This document shows positions 6,731-14,522 of a DNA stretch of 19,151 nucleotides, one piece after another. The stretch spans positions 1 to 19,151 of the forward strand of contig JAEVYV010000045.1 in the NCBI GenBank assembly GCA_023392575.1, given 5' to 3'. A program made the position numbers and the translations under genes. Every line of letters begins with the position of its first letter. Within the stretch, counting starts at the first letter, position 1. The DNA is from Bacteroidota bacterium (GTDB lineage Bacteria > Bacteroidota > Bacteroidia > Chitinophagales > Chitinophagaceae). The notes beneath the pieces were generated by a model that worked only from the letters and a program-made list of their open reading frames with translations, had not been told where the DNA came from and did no database searches.

Positions 6731-8530
6731 ATGCAAAACTCCCCTCAGGTTCATTATCAACAGCAATTACAAAAGCACCGGCTTCATTTGCAGCAACTAC
6801 TGAAAAAAAGGTCGCGGCTGGGATGGGTCAGACTGGTTGTTTTTTTGCTGACAGCATTTCTAACGTACAAAGTCCTTGTTAGCGCCGGCCTTTGGGGCCT
6901 GGCAGTGGCGGCTGCGGGCCTGGGCATTCTTTTGTATCTGATTGCAACGGATGCCAACAACAACCAACGCATTGACAACGCCCAAACGCTTATCAGCCTC
7001 AATGAAGAAGAACTGCAATTCTTAGACAATGATTATTACCGCCGCTACGACGGCAGCAGGTATATACCTGCGGTTCACCATTATGCCAACGACCTGGATT
7101 TGTTTGGAAAGGCTTCGCTCTTTCAATGGATGAACCGCGCCTACACCGAACAAGGACGAAATTTATTAGCCAATGATTTACTGCAACCGCTCCCCGTCGC
7201 TCAGGTCAGGGAACGGCACGAAGCCATAAAGGAAATAAGCCCTCAAATTGAATGGCGGCAACAACTACAGGCCTTTGCCATGCAAACATCGGTTACCACC
7301 CAAACCGAAAAACAAGCCCTGGCCTGGCTGAACGAAAAGGACGAACATTTTACCAGCCCGGTTTGGAAGGCGGTTGTTCCCGTTTATTCGGTCCTGACGC
7401 TGGGATCGGTCTTGGCGGCCGCGTTGGGCTATCTGCCTGCGGGTTTGTTTTCTGCCCTGTACATTCTTTATCTTTTTTTATCCATCATCCTCAGCCGAAA
7501 TACGGTAAAGCCCTACGCACAACTTTCGGGCATTGTAAAAGAAGTAGCCGTACTGCACCGGCTGGTACAGTGGATCGAAGAAAAAAAATTCAAGGCCCCT
7601 TTGTTGAGAAACCTGCAAGAAGAAGTAAAAACCACTGAAGGCAAGGCTGCCGGGCAAATCAAAAAACTGAAAACAATTTTAGACCGCTTTGATCTTCGGC
7701 TGAGCATTGTTGGCGTTTTATTCTTCAACAGCTTTTTGCTGTGGGATGTGCGGCAAATGATCGCACTAAACCAATGGAGAAAAAGGAACAAAGAAAAACT
7801 GGCCAATTGGTTTGGCCTGGTGGCCGAAATGGAAGTGGTGCATTCGGTGGCCACCATGCACTTTAATAAACCGGGCTGGAGCTTCCCCGACTTTACCGAT
7901 AGACACTTCTCCCTGTCGGCACAAGAAATCGGACACCCTTTAATTGCAGACGAAACAAGGGTGAACAATGATTTTACCCTGACGGGCACAGCAAAAATTG
8001 GTTTAGTGACGGGCTCCAACATGGCGGGCAAAAGCACTTTTTTGCGCAGCCTTGGGGTTAACATTGTTTTGGCTCAGATGGGAGCACCTGTCTGCGCCCA
8101 AAGCCTGGTGCTGTCCCCGGTTCGTTTGATGAGCAGCATGCGCATTGCCGATAACCTGGCCGAGAACACCTCGACTTTTTATGCTGAGCTAAAAAAATTA
8201 AAAACCATTATTGAAGCCGTAAACCGCCACGAACCCGTTTTTATTTTGCTGGATGAGATCTTGAGGGGAACCAATTCGCTGGACCGCGACAAGGGTTCGG
8301 AAGCCCTGATCGCCCAACTGATTAAACAAAACGCAGTTGCCGTTATTGCCACCCATGACGTGGAGCTGGCAAAACTGGAAACGAAGTTTCCCCAGTCCGT
8401 AGAAAACTATCATTTTGATGTGCAGGTAGAAGGCGAAGAACTGTATTTTGATTACCGCTTAAAACAAGGGGTTTGCACCAGCCTGAACGCCTCCATCCTC
8501 ATGAAAAAAATCGGGATCGAATTAGCTTAA
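6731..8530 (+). CDS. Membrane-anchored MutS-family ATPase
   Basis: From the ATG at 6731 the protein is 599 residues; an upstream in-frame GTG at 6659 would add 24 unconserved-looking residues and is less likely. The C-terminal third is a MutS ATPase domain: Walker A GSNMAGKST (428-436), ENTSTFYAEL (478-487), Walker B VFILLDE followed by ILRGTNSLDRDKG, and the histidine in ATHD (542). The N-terminal part has hydrophobic stretches at about 34-72, 213-255 and 323-340, and a MutS-core-like helical region lies between and after them. The mismatch-recognition domain with its Phe-x-Glu motif is absent, so classical mismatch repair is unlikely. Its task at the membrane is unknown. The MutS-family assignment is secure; membrane insertion is inferred from hydrophobicity. 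Confidence 0.9.
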   Translation: MQNSPQVHYQQQLQKHRLHLQQLLKKRSRLGWVRLVVFLLTAFLTYKVLVSAGLWGLAVAAAGLGILLYLIATDANNNQRIDNAQTLISLNEEELQFLDNDYYRRYDGSRYIPAVHHYANDLDLFGKASLFQWMNRAYTEQGRNLLANDLLQPLPVAQVRERHEAIKEISPQIEWRQQLQAFAMQTSVTTQTEKQALAWLNEKDEHFTSPVWKAVVPVYSVLTLGSVLAAALGYLPAGLFSALYILYLFLSIILSRNTVKPYAQLSGIVKEVAVLHRLVQWIEEKKFKAPLLRNLQEEVKTTEGKAAGQIKKLKTILDRFDLRLSIVGVLFFNSFLLWDVRQMIALNQWRKRNKEKLANWFGLVAEMEVVHSVATMHFNKPGWSFPDFTDRHFSLSAQEIGHPLIADETRVNNDFTLTGTAKIGLVTGSNMAGKSTFLRSLGVNIVLAQMGAPVCAQSLVLSPVRLMSSMRIADNLAENTSTFYAELKKLKTIIEAVNRHEPVFILLDEILRGTNSLDRDKGSEALIAQLIKQNAVAVIATHDVELAKLETKFPQSVENYHFDVQVEGEELYFDYRLKQGVCTSLNASILMKKIGIELA

Positions 8531-8584
8531 GAAAATGCTTTGCAGCCTTGCGTCCCATAGACCGTTTGCGTAACGAAGCAGCAA

Positions 8585-8657
8585 GGGAGAAACCCCAGAA
8601 GAGGGCAACAGTCCCGCAACCGGCAATCCCAAACAGCTTTCTTCCCTCTGTTGCCGG
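8585..8657 (+). other. Structured intergenic segment before aspS
   Basis: Several inverted repeats overlap here. GGCAACAG (8604-8611) pairs with CTGTTGCC (8648-8655). CCGGCAA (8620-8626) pairs with TTGCCGG (8651-8657). The two pairings share bases 8651-8655 and so exclude each other. GGGAGAAA (8585-8592) can also pair with TTTCTTCCC (8638-8646) with a bulge. The segment lies upstream of the probable aspS promoter, so it would be transcribed only by read-through from the MutS-like gene. No T-run follows, so it is not a standard intrinsic terminator. Confidence 0.4.
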
Positions 8658-8662
8658 ACGCT

Positions 8663-8670
8663 TATCTTTG
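8663..8670 (+). promoter_or_regulatory. Bacteroidota -7 promoter box (TATCTTTG) for aspS
   Basis: TATCTTTG matches TAnnTTTG exactly. A weak -33-like TTTC lies 21 bases upstream (8638-8641). Transcription would start near 8677, giving a leader of roughly 36 bases before the ATG at 8713. Confidence 0.6.
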
Positions 8671-8712
8671 CGGCTCGGAATAATCGGTTTCACATTAAAA
8701 TTTTAGACATCA

Positions 8713-10542
8713 ATGTTTCGTTCGCATACCTGTGGTGAATTAAGAGTGCACAACACCAACACCGAAGTAACCTTGGCCGGCTGGGTTCAAACCGTACGCA
8801 AGTTTGGCTCCATAACATTTGTGGACCTGCGGGACCGCTACGGCATTACGCAATTATTGTTTGGAGAAGATTTGAACGCTCAACTGGATGCCAATCCTCT
8901 GGGCCGCGAATATGTGCTGCAGGTAACCGGAACGGTAACCGAACGATCCAACAAAAACCCCAACCTGCCCACCGGTGATGTTGAAATAACCGTTTCGGCT
9001 TTTAAAATACTGAACAAATCCGCCGTGCCTCCCTTTACCATCCAGGATGACACCGATGGCGGCGACGACCTGCGCATGAAGTACCGCTACCTGGATCTGA
9101 GGCGCAACGCGGTGAAAAAGAACCTGGAGCTGCGTTATGCGGTGAACCGGGCTACCCGGGACTACCTGCACCAGCAGGCCTTCATGGATATTGAAACTCC
9201 CTTTCTGATCAAATCCACACCCGAAGGGGCTCGCGATTTTGTCGTGCCTTCCCGCATGAACCCCGGCCAGTTTTATGCCTTGCCGCAATCGCCGCAAACC
9301 TTTAAACAATTGCTGATGGTGAGTGGTTACGACCGCTACTACCAGATTGTCAAATGCTTTAGAGACGAGGACTTGCGTGCCGACCGCCAGCCGGAATTTA
9401 CGCAAATTGACTGCGAGATGGCTTTTGTGGAGCAGGAAGACATCCTGAACATGTTTGAAGGACTGATCAAGTACATATTCAAACAGGTAAAAGATATAGA
9501 CTACACAGAAAAGGTAGAGCGAATGAGCTGGGAAGACGCCATGTGGAACTATGGCAACGACAAACCCGACATCCGTTTTGACATGAAGGTGGCCAACCTC
9601 AAATCCGCCTTCAACAAGGGCGGCGAAATTGTAGCTACCGGCGAATTAATCAATGGCGCCGGCTTTGGCGTGTTTGACAATGCTGAAACCGTAGTGGCGA
9701 TTGCCGTTCCCGGCGCGGCTGACTATACCCGCAAGCAAATTGACGAATTGACCGATTGGGTAAAACGTCCGCAGATTGGCATGCAGGGTATGGTCAACAT
9801 CAAATACAATGCAGACGGAACGTTGAAGAGCAGTGTAGATAAGTTTTACAATGAAGAAAAACTAAAAGCCATTGCGGATTTTGCAGGAGCTCAGCCCGGC
9901 GATTTGATTTTGATTTTAGCCGGTGCCGAAGAAAGAACCCGCAAAGCCATCAGCGAACTGCGCCTGGAGTTGGGTGAACGCCTGGGCCTGCGCAAAAAAG
10001 ACGAATTCAAATTATTGTGGGTGCTGGATTTTCCGCTGTTTGAATATGCGGAGGAGGACAACCGCTGGGTAGCCCGTCACCATCCGTTTACTTCGCCCAA
10101 ACCCTCGCAAATTGAGGTGATGATCCATAACAATCCGGTTATTGAAAACGCGGCGGACTATTTGAAACATCCGTATGCCAACATCAAGGCCAATGCCTAC
10201 GATATGGTGTTGAACGGAAACGAAATTGGCGGTGGTTCCATCCGTATTTATCAAAGGGAACTGCAGGAAAAAATGTTTGCGGCCCTGGGCATGAGCGAAG
10301 AAGAAGCCCTGCACAAATTTGGTTTCCTGTTAGGCGCCTTTGAATACGGCGCTCCGCCGCACGGCGGCATTGCCTTTGGCTTTGACCGGCTGTGTGCCAT
10401 TTTGGGCGGCAGTGAAAGCATCCGTGATTTTATTGCCTTCCCGAAAAACAACAGCGGCCGGGATGTGATGCTGGATGCGCCTTCAACAATTGATGAAAAA
10501 CAACTGGACGAGCTACAAATTAAACTGGACACAAACAAGTAA
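8713..10542 (+). CDS. aspS: Aspartate--tRNA ligase
   Basis: A 609-residue class II aminoacyl-tRNA synthetase of bacterial type, charging tRNA-Asp in the cytoplasm. An N-terminal OB-fold anticodon-binding domain (about 15-105; GWVQTVRKFGSITFVDLRDR) is followed by the class II core: RYLDLRR (125-131), motif 1 region YLHQQAFMDIETP, STPEGARDFVVPSR (168-181), and motif 2 FRDEDLRADRQPEFTQID (216-233). A bacterial GAD-type insertion spans about 300-425, and motif 3 is GGIAFGFDRL (551-560). Length fits the bacterial family. The residue aligning by eye with the Leu/His position linked to discriminating versus non-discriminating AspRS is Phe31, so that trait cannot be read from it. The gene appears to have its own promoter. 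It converges on the next gene with only 6 bases between the stops. Confidence 0.97.
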   Translation: MFRSHTCGELRVHNTNTEVTLAGWVQTVRKFGSITFVDLRDRYGITQLLFGEDLNAQLDANPLGREYVLQVTGTVTERSNKNPNLPTGDVEITVSAFKILNKSAVPPFTIQDDTDGGDDLRMKYRYLDLRRNAVKKNLELRYAVNRATRDYLHQQAFMDIETPFLIKSTPEGARDFVVPSRMNPGQFYALPQSPQTFKQLLMVSGYDRYYQIVKCFRDEDLRADRQPEFTQIDCEMAFVEQEDILNMFEGLIKYIFKQVKDIDYTEKVERMSWEDAMWNYGNDKPDIRFDMKVANLKSAFNKGGEIVATGELINGAGFGVFDNAETVVAIAVPGAADYTRKQIDELTDWVKRPQIGMQGMVNIKYNADGTLKSSVDKFYNEEKLKAIADFAGAQPGDLILILAGAEERTRKAISELRLELGERLGLRKKDEFKLLWVLDFPLFEYAEEDNRWVARHHPFTSPKPSQIEVMIHNNPVIENAADYLKHPYANIKANAYDMVLNGNEIGGGSIRIYQRELQEKMFAALGMSEEEALHKFGFLLGAFEYGAPPHGGIAFGFDRLCAILGGSESIRDFIAFPKNNSGRDVMLDAPSTIDEKQLDELQIKLDTNK

Positions 10543-10548
10543 GCGTAG

Positions 10549-11229
10549 CTACACAATCCCGTTGTTTACTAAGTAAGGGTCTTCTACAAACGGCTGTTTA
10601 TTGCAGATATTCAAAAGGCTAAAATGCCTCCGTTTGTAGATGTTCCTTGGAAACAACAAGATATAACCTTCATCGAGATACGATTTTAAAATCACATGCG
10701 TCGTGCCGAAGTATTGATACACAAAGTCAAGGTTTCGGCTCATTTTGGGCAGGGCATCATCCGGGACATTCCCATTCTGGTAAGGTCCGTCTTCATAAAT
10801 CCGCAGGTCGTCCAGGATCAGCACGTCCTTAAACTTCGACCGCAGCCGGCTGATCACTTCCAGTTCCTTAGGCAAGGGCAACCGGGTGATTTCGTTGTTG
10901 TCTTCGTCGTCATAAGTGGTCAATCCCGCATCGGCCCCGGGAAAATGCGCATCCAGCCAGAAAATGCAATTGCCGTTCAGCTTAGGCAGTTCGCTTTCCA
11001 AAACAGCAACGCTTTCGCCTTCTATAATTTCAACATGGCTTTGCTCCTCAAACCGGTGTTTTGCCTTGTCGGCAATTTCGGGAATCACTTCTACGGAGAG
11101 CAGTTTTTGAAAAGGCGCCTGTAAGGCATAGGCCACCCCATCCCCCCAAAACGTTCCTGTTTCAAAGAAATAGCGGATCTTATATTCTTTGATGATCCGG
11201 TTTAAATCAAATCGGTTTAACAAGCCCAT
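10549..11229 (-). CDS. Class I SAM-methyltransferase-like protein in glycan operon
   Basis: Starting at the ATG at 11229 the protein is 226 residues; an in-frame GTG at 11268, directly after the previous stop, would give 239. The first beta-strand and loop is RYFFETGTFWGDGVA (19-33), a glycine-rich SAM-type loop. It is followed by LLSVEVIPE with an acidic residue ending strand 2, then FWLDAHFPG (90-98) and VLILDDLRIYED (136-147). The fold resembles Rossmann methyltransferases, but the DAH and DD motifs could also bind a metal, so the reaction is uncertain. It is the last gene of the minus-strand operon, 39 bases after the methyltransferase gene, suggesting a role in modifying the same surface glycan. 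The final residues abut the aspS end. Confidence 0.75.
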   Translation of the reverse strand: MGLLNRFDLNRIIKEYKIRYFFETGTFWGDGVAYALQAPFQKLLSVEVIPEIADKAKHRFEEQSHVEIIEGESVAVLESELPKLNGNCIFWLDAHFPGADAGLTTYDDEDNNEITRLPLPKELEVISRLRSKFKDVLILDDLRIYEDGPYQNGNVPDDALPKMSRNLDFVYQYFGTTHVILKSYLDEGYILLFPRNIYKRRHFSLLNICNKQPFVEDPYLVNNGIV

Positions 11230-11268
11230 ACACCTTACTGTCTGTTGTTTGGTTTCAAAAGAACGCAC

Positions 11269-12177
11269 TTAATTTTTACGCTTCCGGAACCATTTGGAAA
11301 CACTGTTTGCCATTTGCCTGAATATGTTGTTGTGTCCTTTTTGTATGATGATGCCAATGGAGGTAACCACGTACTCGTTCAACTGCAGCTTCAGATGCAC
11401 CTCCTGCTGGTGCGGATAGGTATCCACCGCATAATCTTCCGGCAGGCCGCCAAGAGAGTAATCCATTTCTTCTACAAAATGCCCTTCGGCCCTCAGCTCT
11501 TTTACCAACTGCTCCAGATCCCGCATCCGGAAAATGACCGTGTCGCCATGGTCCAGGGTTTGATCGTTGGAAGAAACGTTGAACTCAGTGGTATGCACGG
11601 CCCAACCACCCGGCTTGAGAGTTTTTAATTGGTTCTTCAAAAATTCCATTCCCTTTTCAATCGAACCCAGGTGTTCGAAAGAACAGCTGGACCAGTTAAA
11701 ATCAAAGCCTTTCAGGTCCGGGGGAATGTCGTTCATATCCACCGAGCGGTAGCGAACATGACGGCGCAAAACTTCATCCGAACACAAGCCTCTTTTGTTT
11801 AACGATTCAATGCCAAAACAAAGCTGGTCGCCTTCGGTCCAGCCCTTTTTTATTCCTTCCTCCGGAAAAATATCGGTAGCCAAAATTTCACAGCCATAAT
11901 CGGCAAAAATAGAGGGGGCCGGTTCGGTGCCCACGGCAAAAACCAGTCCTTTCTTTCCCCGGACAATGCAGTTTCTTTCCCACAGCGCCTGCATCACGTA
12001 TACAAACTCCCATTGCTTGCGGTGAAACCGCGCCGGTTCATTGATCTCTTTTACCCACCGCTGGAACCAATCGGTTTGCCAGTCTTTGGCCTTGCACAGT
12101 TCGGATTTGCGACGCCCCGTATCGAATACCAGATTGGCATTCCAGTTTTTCTCGGAAATGGAAACAGCCTGCATCAT
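11269..12177 (-). CDS. Class I SAM-dependent methyltransferase, probably glycan-modifying
   Basis: A 302-residue protein. Motif I is GLVFAVGTEP (77-86), the ribose-binding acidic residue is in ATDIFP (Asp102), and SVDMNDIP (145-152) resembles the adenine-contact strand. FDFNWSSCSFEHLGS (158-172), then LKTLKPGGW (184-192), is the post-motif-II and motif III pattern of class I methyltransferases. The N-terminal FHRKQWEFVYVMQAL segment (51-65) is a pattern I associate with methyltransferases of surface-polysaccharide clusters. The start ATG overlaps the stop of the upstream glycosyltransferase gene (ATGA, 4 bases), so translation is probably coupled. The acceptor is not identifiable; a sugar O-methyl group is the likeliest product from context. 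The extreme C-terminus is basic (FRKRKN). Confidence 0.85.
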   Translation of the reverse strand: MMQAVSISEKNWNANLVFDTGRRKSELCKAKDWQTDWFQRWVKEINEPARFHRKQWEFVYVMQALWERNCIVRGKKGLVFAVGTEPAPSIFADYGCEILATDIFPEEGIKKGWTEGDQLCFGIESLNKRGLCSDEVLRRHVRYRSVDMNDIPPDLKGFDFNWSSCSFEHLGSIEKGMEFLKNQLKTLKPGGWAVHTTEFNVSSNDQTLDHGDTVIFRMRDLEQLVKELRAEGHFVEEMDYSLGGLPEDYAVDTYPHQQEVHLKLQLNEYVVTSIGIIIQKGHNNIFRQMANSVSKWFRKRKN

Positions 12178-13235
12178 TGTACTAAGGTTTTATAAACATT
12201 CAAATACTCCACTGCTTTTTGATCCCAGTTAAATTCGGCTCCGCGTTGCCGTATTTTTTGCTCCAGGCCATTTTGATGATAACGCACCATGCCCTCCCTA
12301 AAGTTTTCCACCTTGTGAGCCGGTGCAAAATTTTTGAAAAAAAACGCCACTTCACCGCCAATTTCGGGCAGAGAAGTTAAGTGGGACAGAAACAAGGGTT
12401 TTCCAAAAGACATGGCCTCCACCACCGGCGCCCCAAACCCTTCGGCCAAAGAAGGATGAACAAAAGCCGTACAGTGTTGAAAATACCATCCTTTCTCGCC
12501 TTCACTGATGGGCCCCAACACATGCAACCGGTCAGTCATTCCTTTTTCGGCGGCAGTTTGCCGGATGCGCTGCACGTAGTCGGCTTCTGCCAGGCGGCCG
12601 GCAATGACCAGTTCCATATCGGTATGCTCGACCAGGGGAAGGAGGGTGTGAAAATTTTTTTTCCGGTTTACATCGCCCATGGCAAACAAAAACGGCCGCC
12701 GCGGTTTATACGATTGGTTGGTGAGCCGCGGTGTATGCAGTGTATGCGTGCCGTTGTGAATGACATAAATGGGCTTGTTGGCTACCCTGCAGTTTTCCAA
12801 CACATCGTTTTTGCAAAACTCCGATATGCACACAATGGCGTTGCTCCGGTTAATGAGCTTTTGGGTATGCGCCAGGCTTTGTCTTTTTTCTTCCAAAGGC
12901 AAATCCTCGTGCAGTGCGTTCAGATCATGAATGGTCAGCAACACTTTGATGGACTTATTGTGGTAGGGAATAATGCGCCCCGATTGAAAAGGAGCATGCC
13001 ATAGCTTGCAATCCCACAAAAAAGGTTTGACATATTTGTAAACCGGTTTTTCAACAATGCAGTTTTTGGGATCAGCAAAACTATGGGCCTCCCGGGGCGG
13101 CACATAAAACTTCATGGGTGGGTGGCGTTCCGCTTCCAGCAGCTTGTTTAAAGAATGGCCCAGGTTTAAACAATAATAATACAGACCTGTATGTCTGAAC
13201 CTCATCAGATCACAATCAAGGATAAGTTTGCTCAT
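12174..13235 (-). CDS. Glycosyltransferase family 1/4 (GT-B fold), minus-strand paralogue
   Basis: A 353-residue retaining-type GT4-like enzyme from the ATG at 13235; an upstream TTG at 13259 is possible but would add 8 residues absent from the paralogue. Key parts are DCDLMRFRHTGLYYYCLNLG at the N-terminus (7-26), TIHDLN (101-106), CISEFCKNDV (136-145), VIHNGT (158-163), FAMGDVNRKKNF (184-195), and the donor-site E-x7-E motif EGFGAPVVE (Glu265, Glu273). It lacks membrane segments and probably works at the cytoplasmic face on a nucleotide-sugar donor. It leads the minus-strand operon and faces a close paralogue across a 214-base spacer. The donor and acceptor sugars are unknown. Confidence 0.93.
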   Translation of the reverse strand: MSKLILDCDLMRFRHTGLYYYCLNLGHSLNKLLEAERHPPMKFYVPPREAHSFADPKNCIVEKPVYKYVKPFLWDCKLWHAPFQSGRIIPYHNKSIKVLLTIHDLNALHEDLPLEEKRQSLAHTQKLINRSNAIVCISEFCKNDVLENCRVANKPIYVIHNGTHTLHTPRLTNQSYKPRRPFLFAMGDVNRKKNFHTLLPLVEHTDMELVIAGRLAEADYVQRIRQTAAEKGMTDRLHVLGPISEGEKGWYFQHCTAFVHPSLAEGFGAPVVEAMSFGKPLFLSHLTSLPEIGGEVAFFFKNFAPAHKVENFREGMVRYHQNGLEQKIRQRGAEFNWDQKAVEYLNVYKTLVQ

Positions 13236-13270
13236 ACTGGTTTTTAATTGGGCGGTCAAAAATGAATATC

Positions 13271-13290
13271 CTTATACAACGGCTGATAAG
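13271..13290. repeat. Inverted repeat in the divergent spacer
   Basis: CTTAT (13271-13275) and ATAAG (13286-13290) form a 5-bp inverted repeat with a 10-base gap, in the leader of the minus-strand glycosyltransferase. It is short and could be chance. Confidence 0.3.
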
Positions 13291-13333
13291 TTGACATAGT
13301 ATACCGAAGAGATTTCCTCGCCAAGGCGCACCT

Positions 13334-13350
13334 ATTGCTACAATTGCAAT
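13334..13350. repeat. Inverted repeat ATTGC-N7-GCAAT in the divergent spacer
   Basis: ATTGC at 13334-13338 and GCAAT at 13346-13350 are exact reverse complements, with CAATTG inside. It lies 6 bases before the 16-bp palindrome, so the two may form one composite site. Confidence 0.4.
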
Positions 13351-13355
13351 ACCAA

Positions 13356-13371
13356 TTTCTAATATTAGAAA
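13356..13371. promoter_or_regulatory. Perfect 16-bp palindrome, candidate operator between divergent glycosyltransferases
   Basis: TTTCTAATATTAGAAA is its own reverse complement over all 16 bases. It lies 79 bases before the plus-strand glycosyltransferase start and 121 bases before the minus-strand one. Its form and place fit a binding site for a dimeric regulator acting on both operons. No regulator gene lies in the window, so function is inferred. Confidence 0.5.
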
Positions 13372-13449
13372 AACTACAGGTATAAAATTTGCTTAGGTTT
13401 TACCCTTGCTGTTTTTCATTACTCTGCTATTCATGCTAACCAAAGTTCT

Positions 13450-14508
13450 ATGAAAAAGATCGTGTTTGATTGTGAACGAATGAAATACGCCAATACCGGC
13501 TTGTTCACGTACTGCCTTCAGTTGGGCAAACATTTAAAAAACGCCTGCAATCCTGAGCTGGAAGAAATTACTTTTTTCACGCCACCCCAGATAAAAGGCC
13601 TGTTTGGAAACGAGCCCAGGTATTTGCAGCAACATTCGCTGCAAAAATTCCGCATGCCGCAACTGGACTCTTTTCAGATCTGGCACAGCACCTATCAGGG
13701 CAGTCATTATATTCCGGTTCGCAATAAAAATATTAAGGTCATCCTTACCGTTCATGATCTTAATTTTCTTTACGATCAGTATAAGCCCGAGCACAAAAAG
13801 AAAAAATATTTGCGGGCTCTTCAGCAAAACATCGACAGAAGCTGCGCCGTTATTTGCATATCGGAGTTTTGCAAAAACGATGTGTTGGCGCATTGTCGGC
13901 TCAATAACAAACCCATCTACGTTATTCACAACGGCACCAATAGTTTGGAGTCGCCGGTTTTATTTGGCAGTTCCTACCAGCCCAGAACCCGGTTCTTGTT
14001 TTCGATTGGTACGGTTAACCGCAAAAAAAACTTTCATGTCCTGCTGCCTTTGTTGCAACACAATGAGGACATGGAATTATTGATTGCCGGAAAACCCGAC
14101 GATCCGGACTACGTTCATTTCATACAATATGCTGCCCGAAAAATGGGGATTGAAGAAAAGGTACGGGTGCTGGGCGCCATATCGGAACAGGAAAAATCCT
14201 GGTATTATCAAAACTGTTATGCCTTTACTTTTCCTTCCCTGGCCGAAGGATTTGGCCTGCCGGTTACCGAGGCTATGTCGGTGGGCAAGCCCGTGTTTTT
14301 ATCTACCAAAACCGCCCTGCCGGAAATCGGAAAAGACGTAGCCTTTTATTTTCCTGATTTCAATGAAGACCTGATGCAGCAGGTGTTTACCGATGGCATG
14401 TGGCGGTACAAAGCTTTCCGCATGGAAGCAGCCATTAAAAAACGCAGCTCGGAGTTTTGCTGGCACAAGGCTGCGCAGGAATATCTCAACATCTACCGAT
14501 CTGTTTAA
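13450..14508 (+). CDS. Glycosyltransferase family 1/4 (GT-B fold), plus-strand paralogue
   Basis: A 352-residue protein colinear with the enzyme at 12174-13235. It has DCERMKYANTGLFTYCLQLG (7-26), TVHDLN (100-105), CISEFCKNDV (136-145), KPIYVIHNGT (154-163), GTVNRKKNFHVLLP (187-200) and the E-x7-E motif EGFGLPVTE (Glu266, Glu274). Judged by eye, about half of the residues are identical in the aligned blocks, so the pair arose by duplication; opposite orientation suggests an inverted copy or later rearrangement. It probably adds a related sugar to the same glycan. It is followed after 14 bases by the MsbA-type exporter, so the two are almost surely co-transcribed. The ATG is secured by alignment with the paralogue. 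The sugar specificity is unknown. Confidence 0.93.
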   Translation: MKKIVFDCERMKYANTGLFTYCLQLGKHLKNACNPELEEITFFTPPQIKGLFGNEPRYLQQHSLQKFRMPQLDSFQIWHSTYQGSHYIPVRNKNIKVILTVHDLNFLYDQYKPEHKKKKYLRALQQNIDRSCAVICISEFCKNDVLAHCRLNNKPIYVIHNGTNSLESPVLFGSSYQPRTRFLFSIGTVNRKKNFHVLLPLLQHNEDMELLIAGKPDDPDYVHFIQYAARKMGIEEKVRVLGAISEQEKSWYYQNCYAFTFPSLAEGFGLPVTEAMSVGKPVFLSTKTALPEIGKDVAFYFPDFNEDLMQQVFTDGMWRYKAFRMEAAIKKRSSEFCWHKAAQEYLNIYRSV

Positions 14509-14522
14509 ATCCGAAAATAATT

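Noticed and set aside
8581..8630. Cobalamin riboswitch before aspS
   Set aside because: AGGGA and CAGTCCCGCAAC resemble the core, but the GGTGAAA loop and the downstream GCCACTG element are missing, aspS is not a B12 gene, and the segment precedes the promoter.
8854..9405. Minus-strand ORF (183 codons) opposite aspS
   Set aside because: It is a shadow of the conserved synthetase frame, with no domain signal.
13299..13327. Sigma-70-like boxes on the minus strand (TTGGCG and TATACT)
   Set aside because: The spacing is only 15 bases and Bacteroidota promoters usually use a TAnnTTTG box, which is not present there.
13384..13401. Possible -7 boxes TAAAATTTG and TAGGTTTT before the plus-strand glycosyltransferase
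   Set aside because: The first has a 3-base instead of a 2-base spacer and the second lacks the final G; neither has a -33 partner, so they were not annotated.
14457..14522. Upstream in-frame start of the ABC exporter
   Set aside because: It lies inside the coding sequence of the glycosyltransferase, and the added residues look unlike any exporter N-terminus; the ATG at 14523 follows a 14-base gap.
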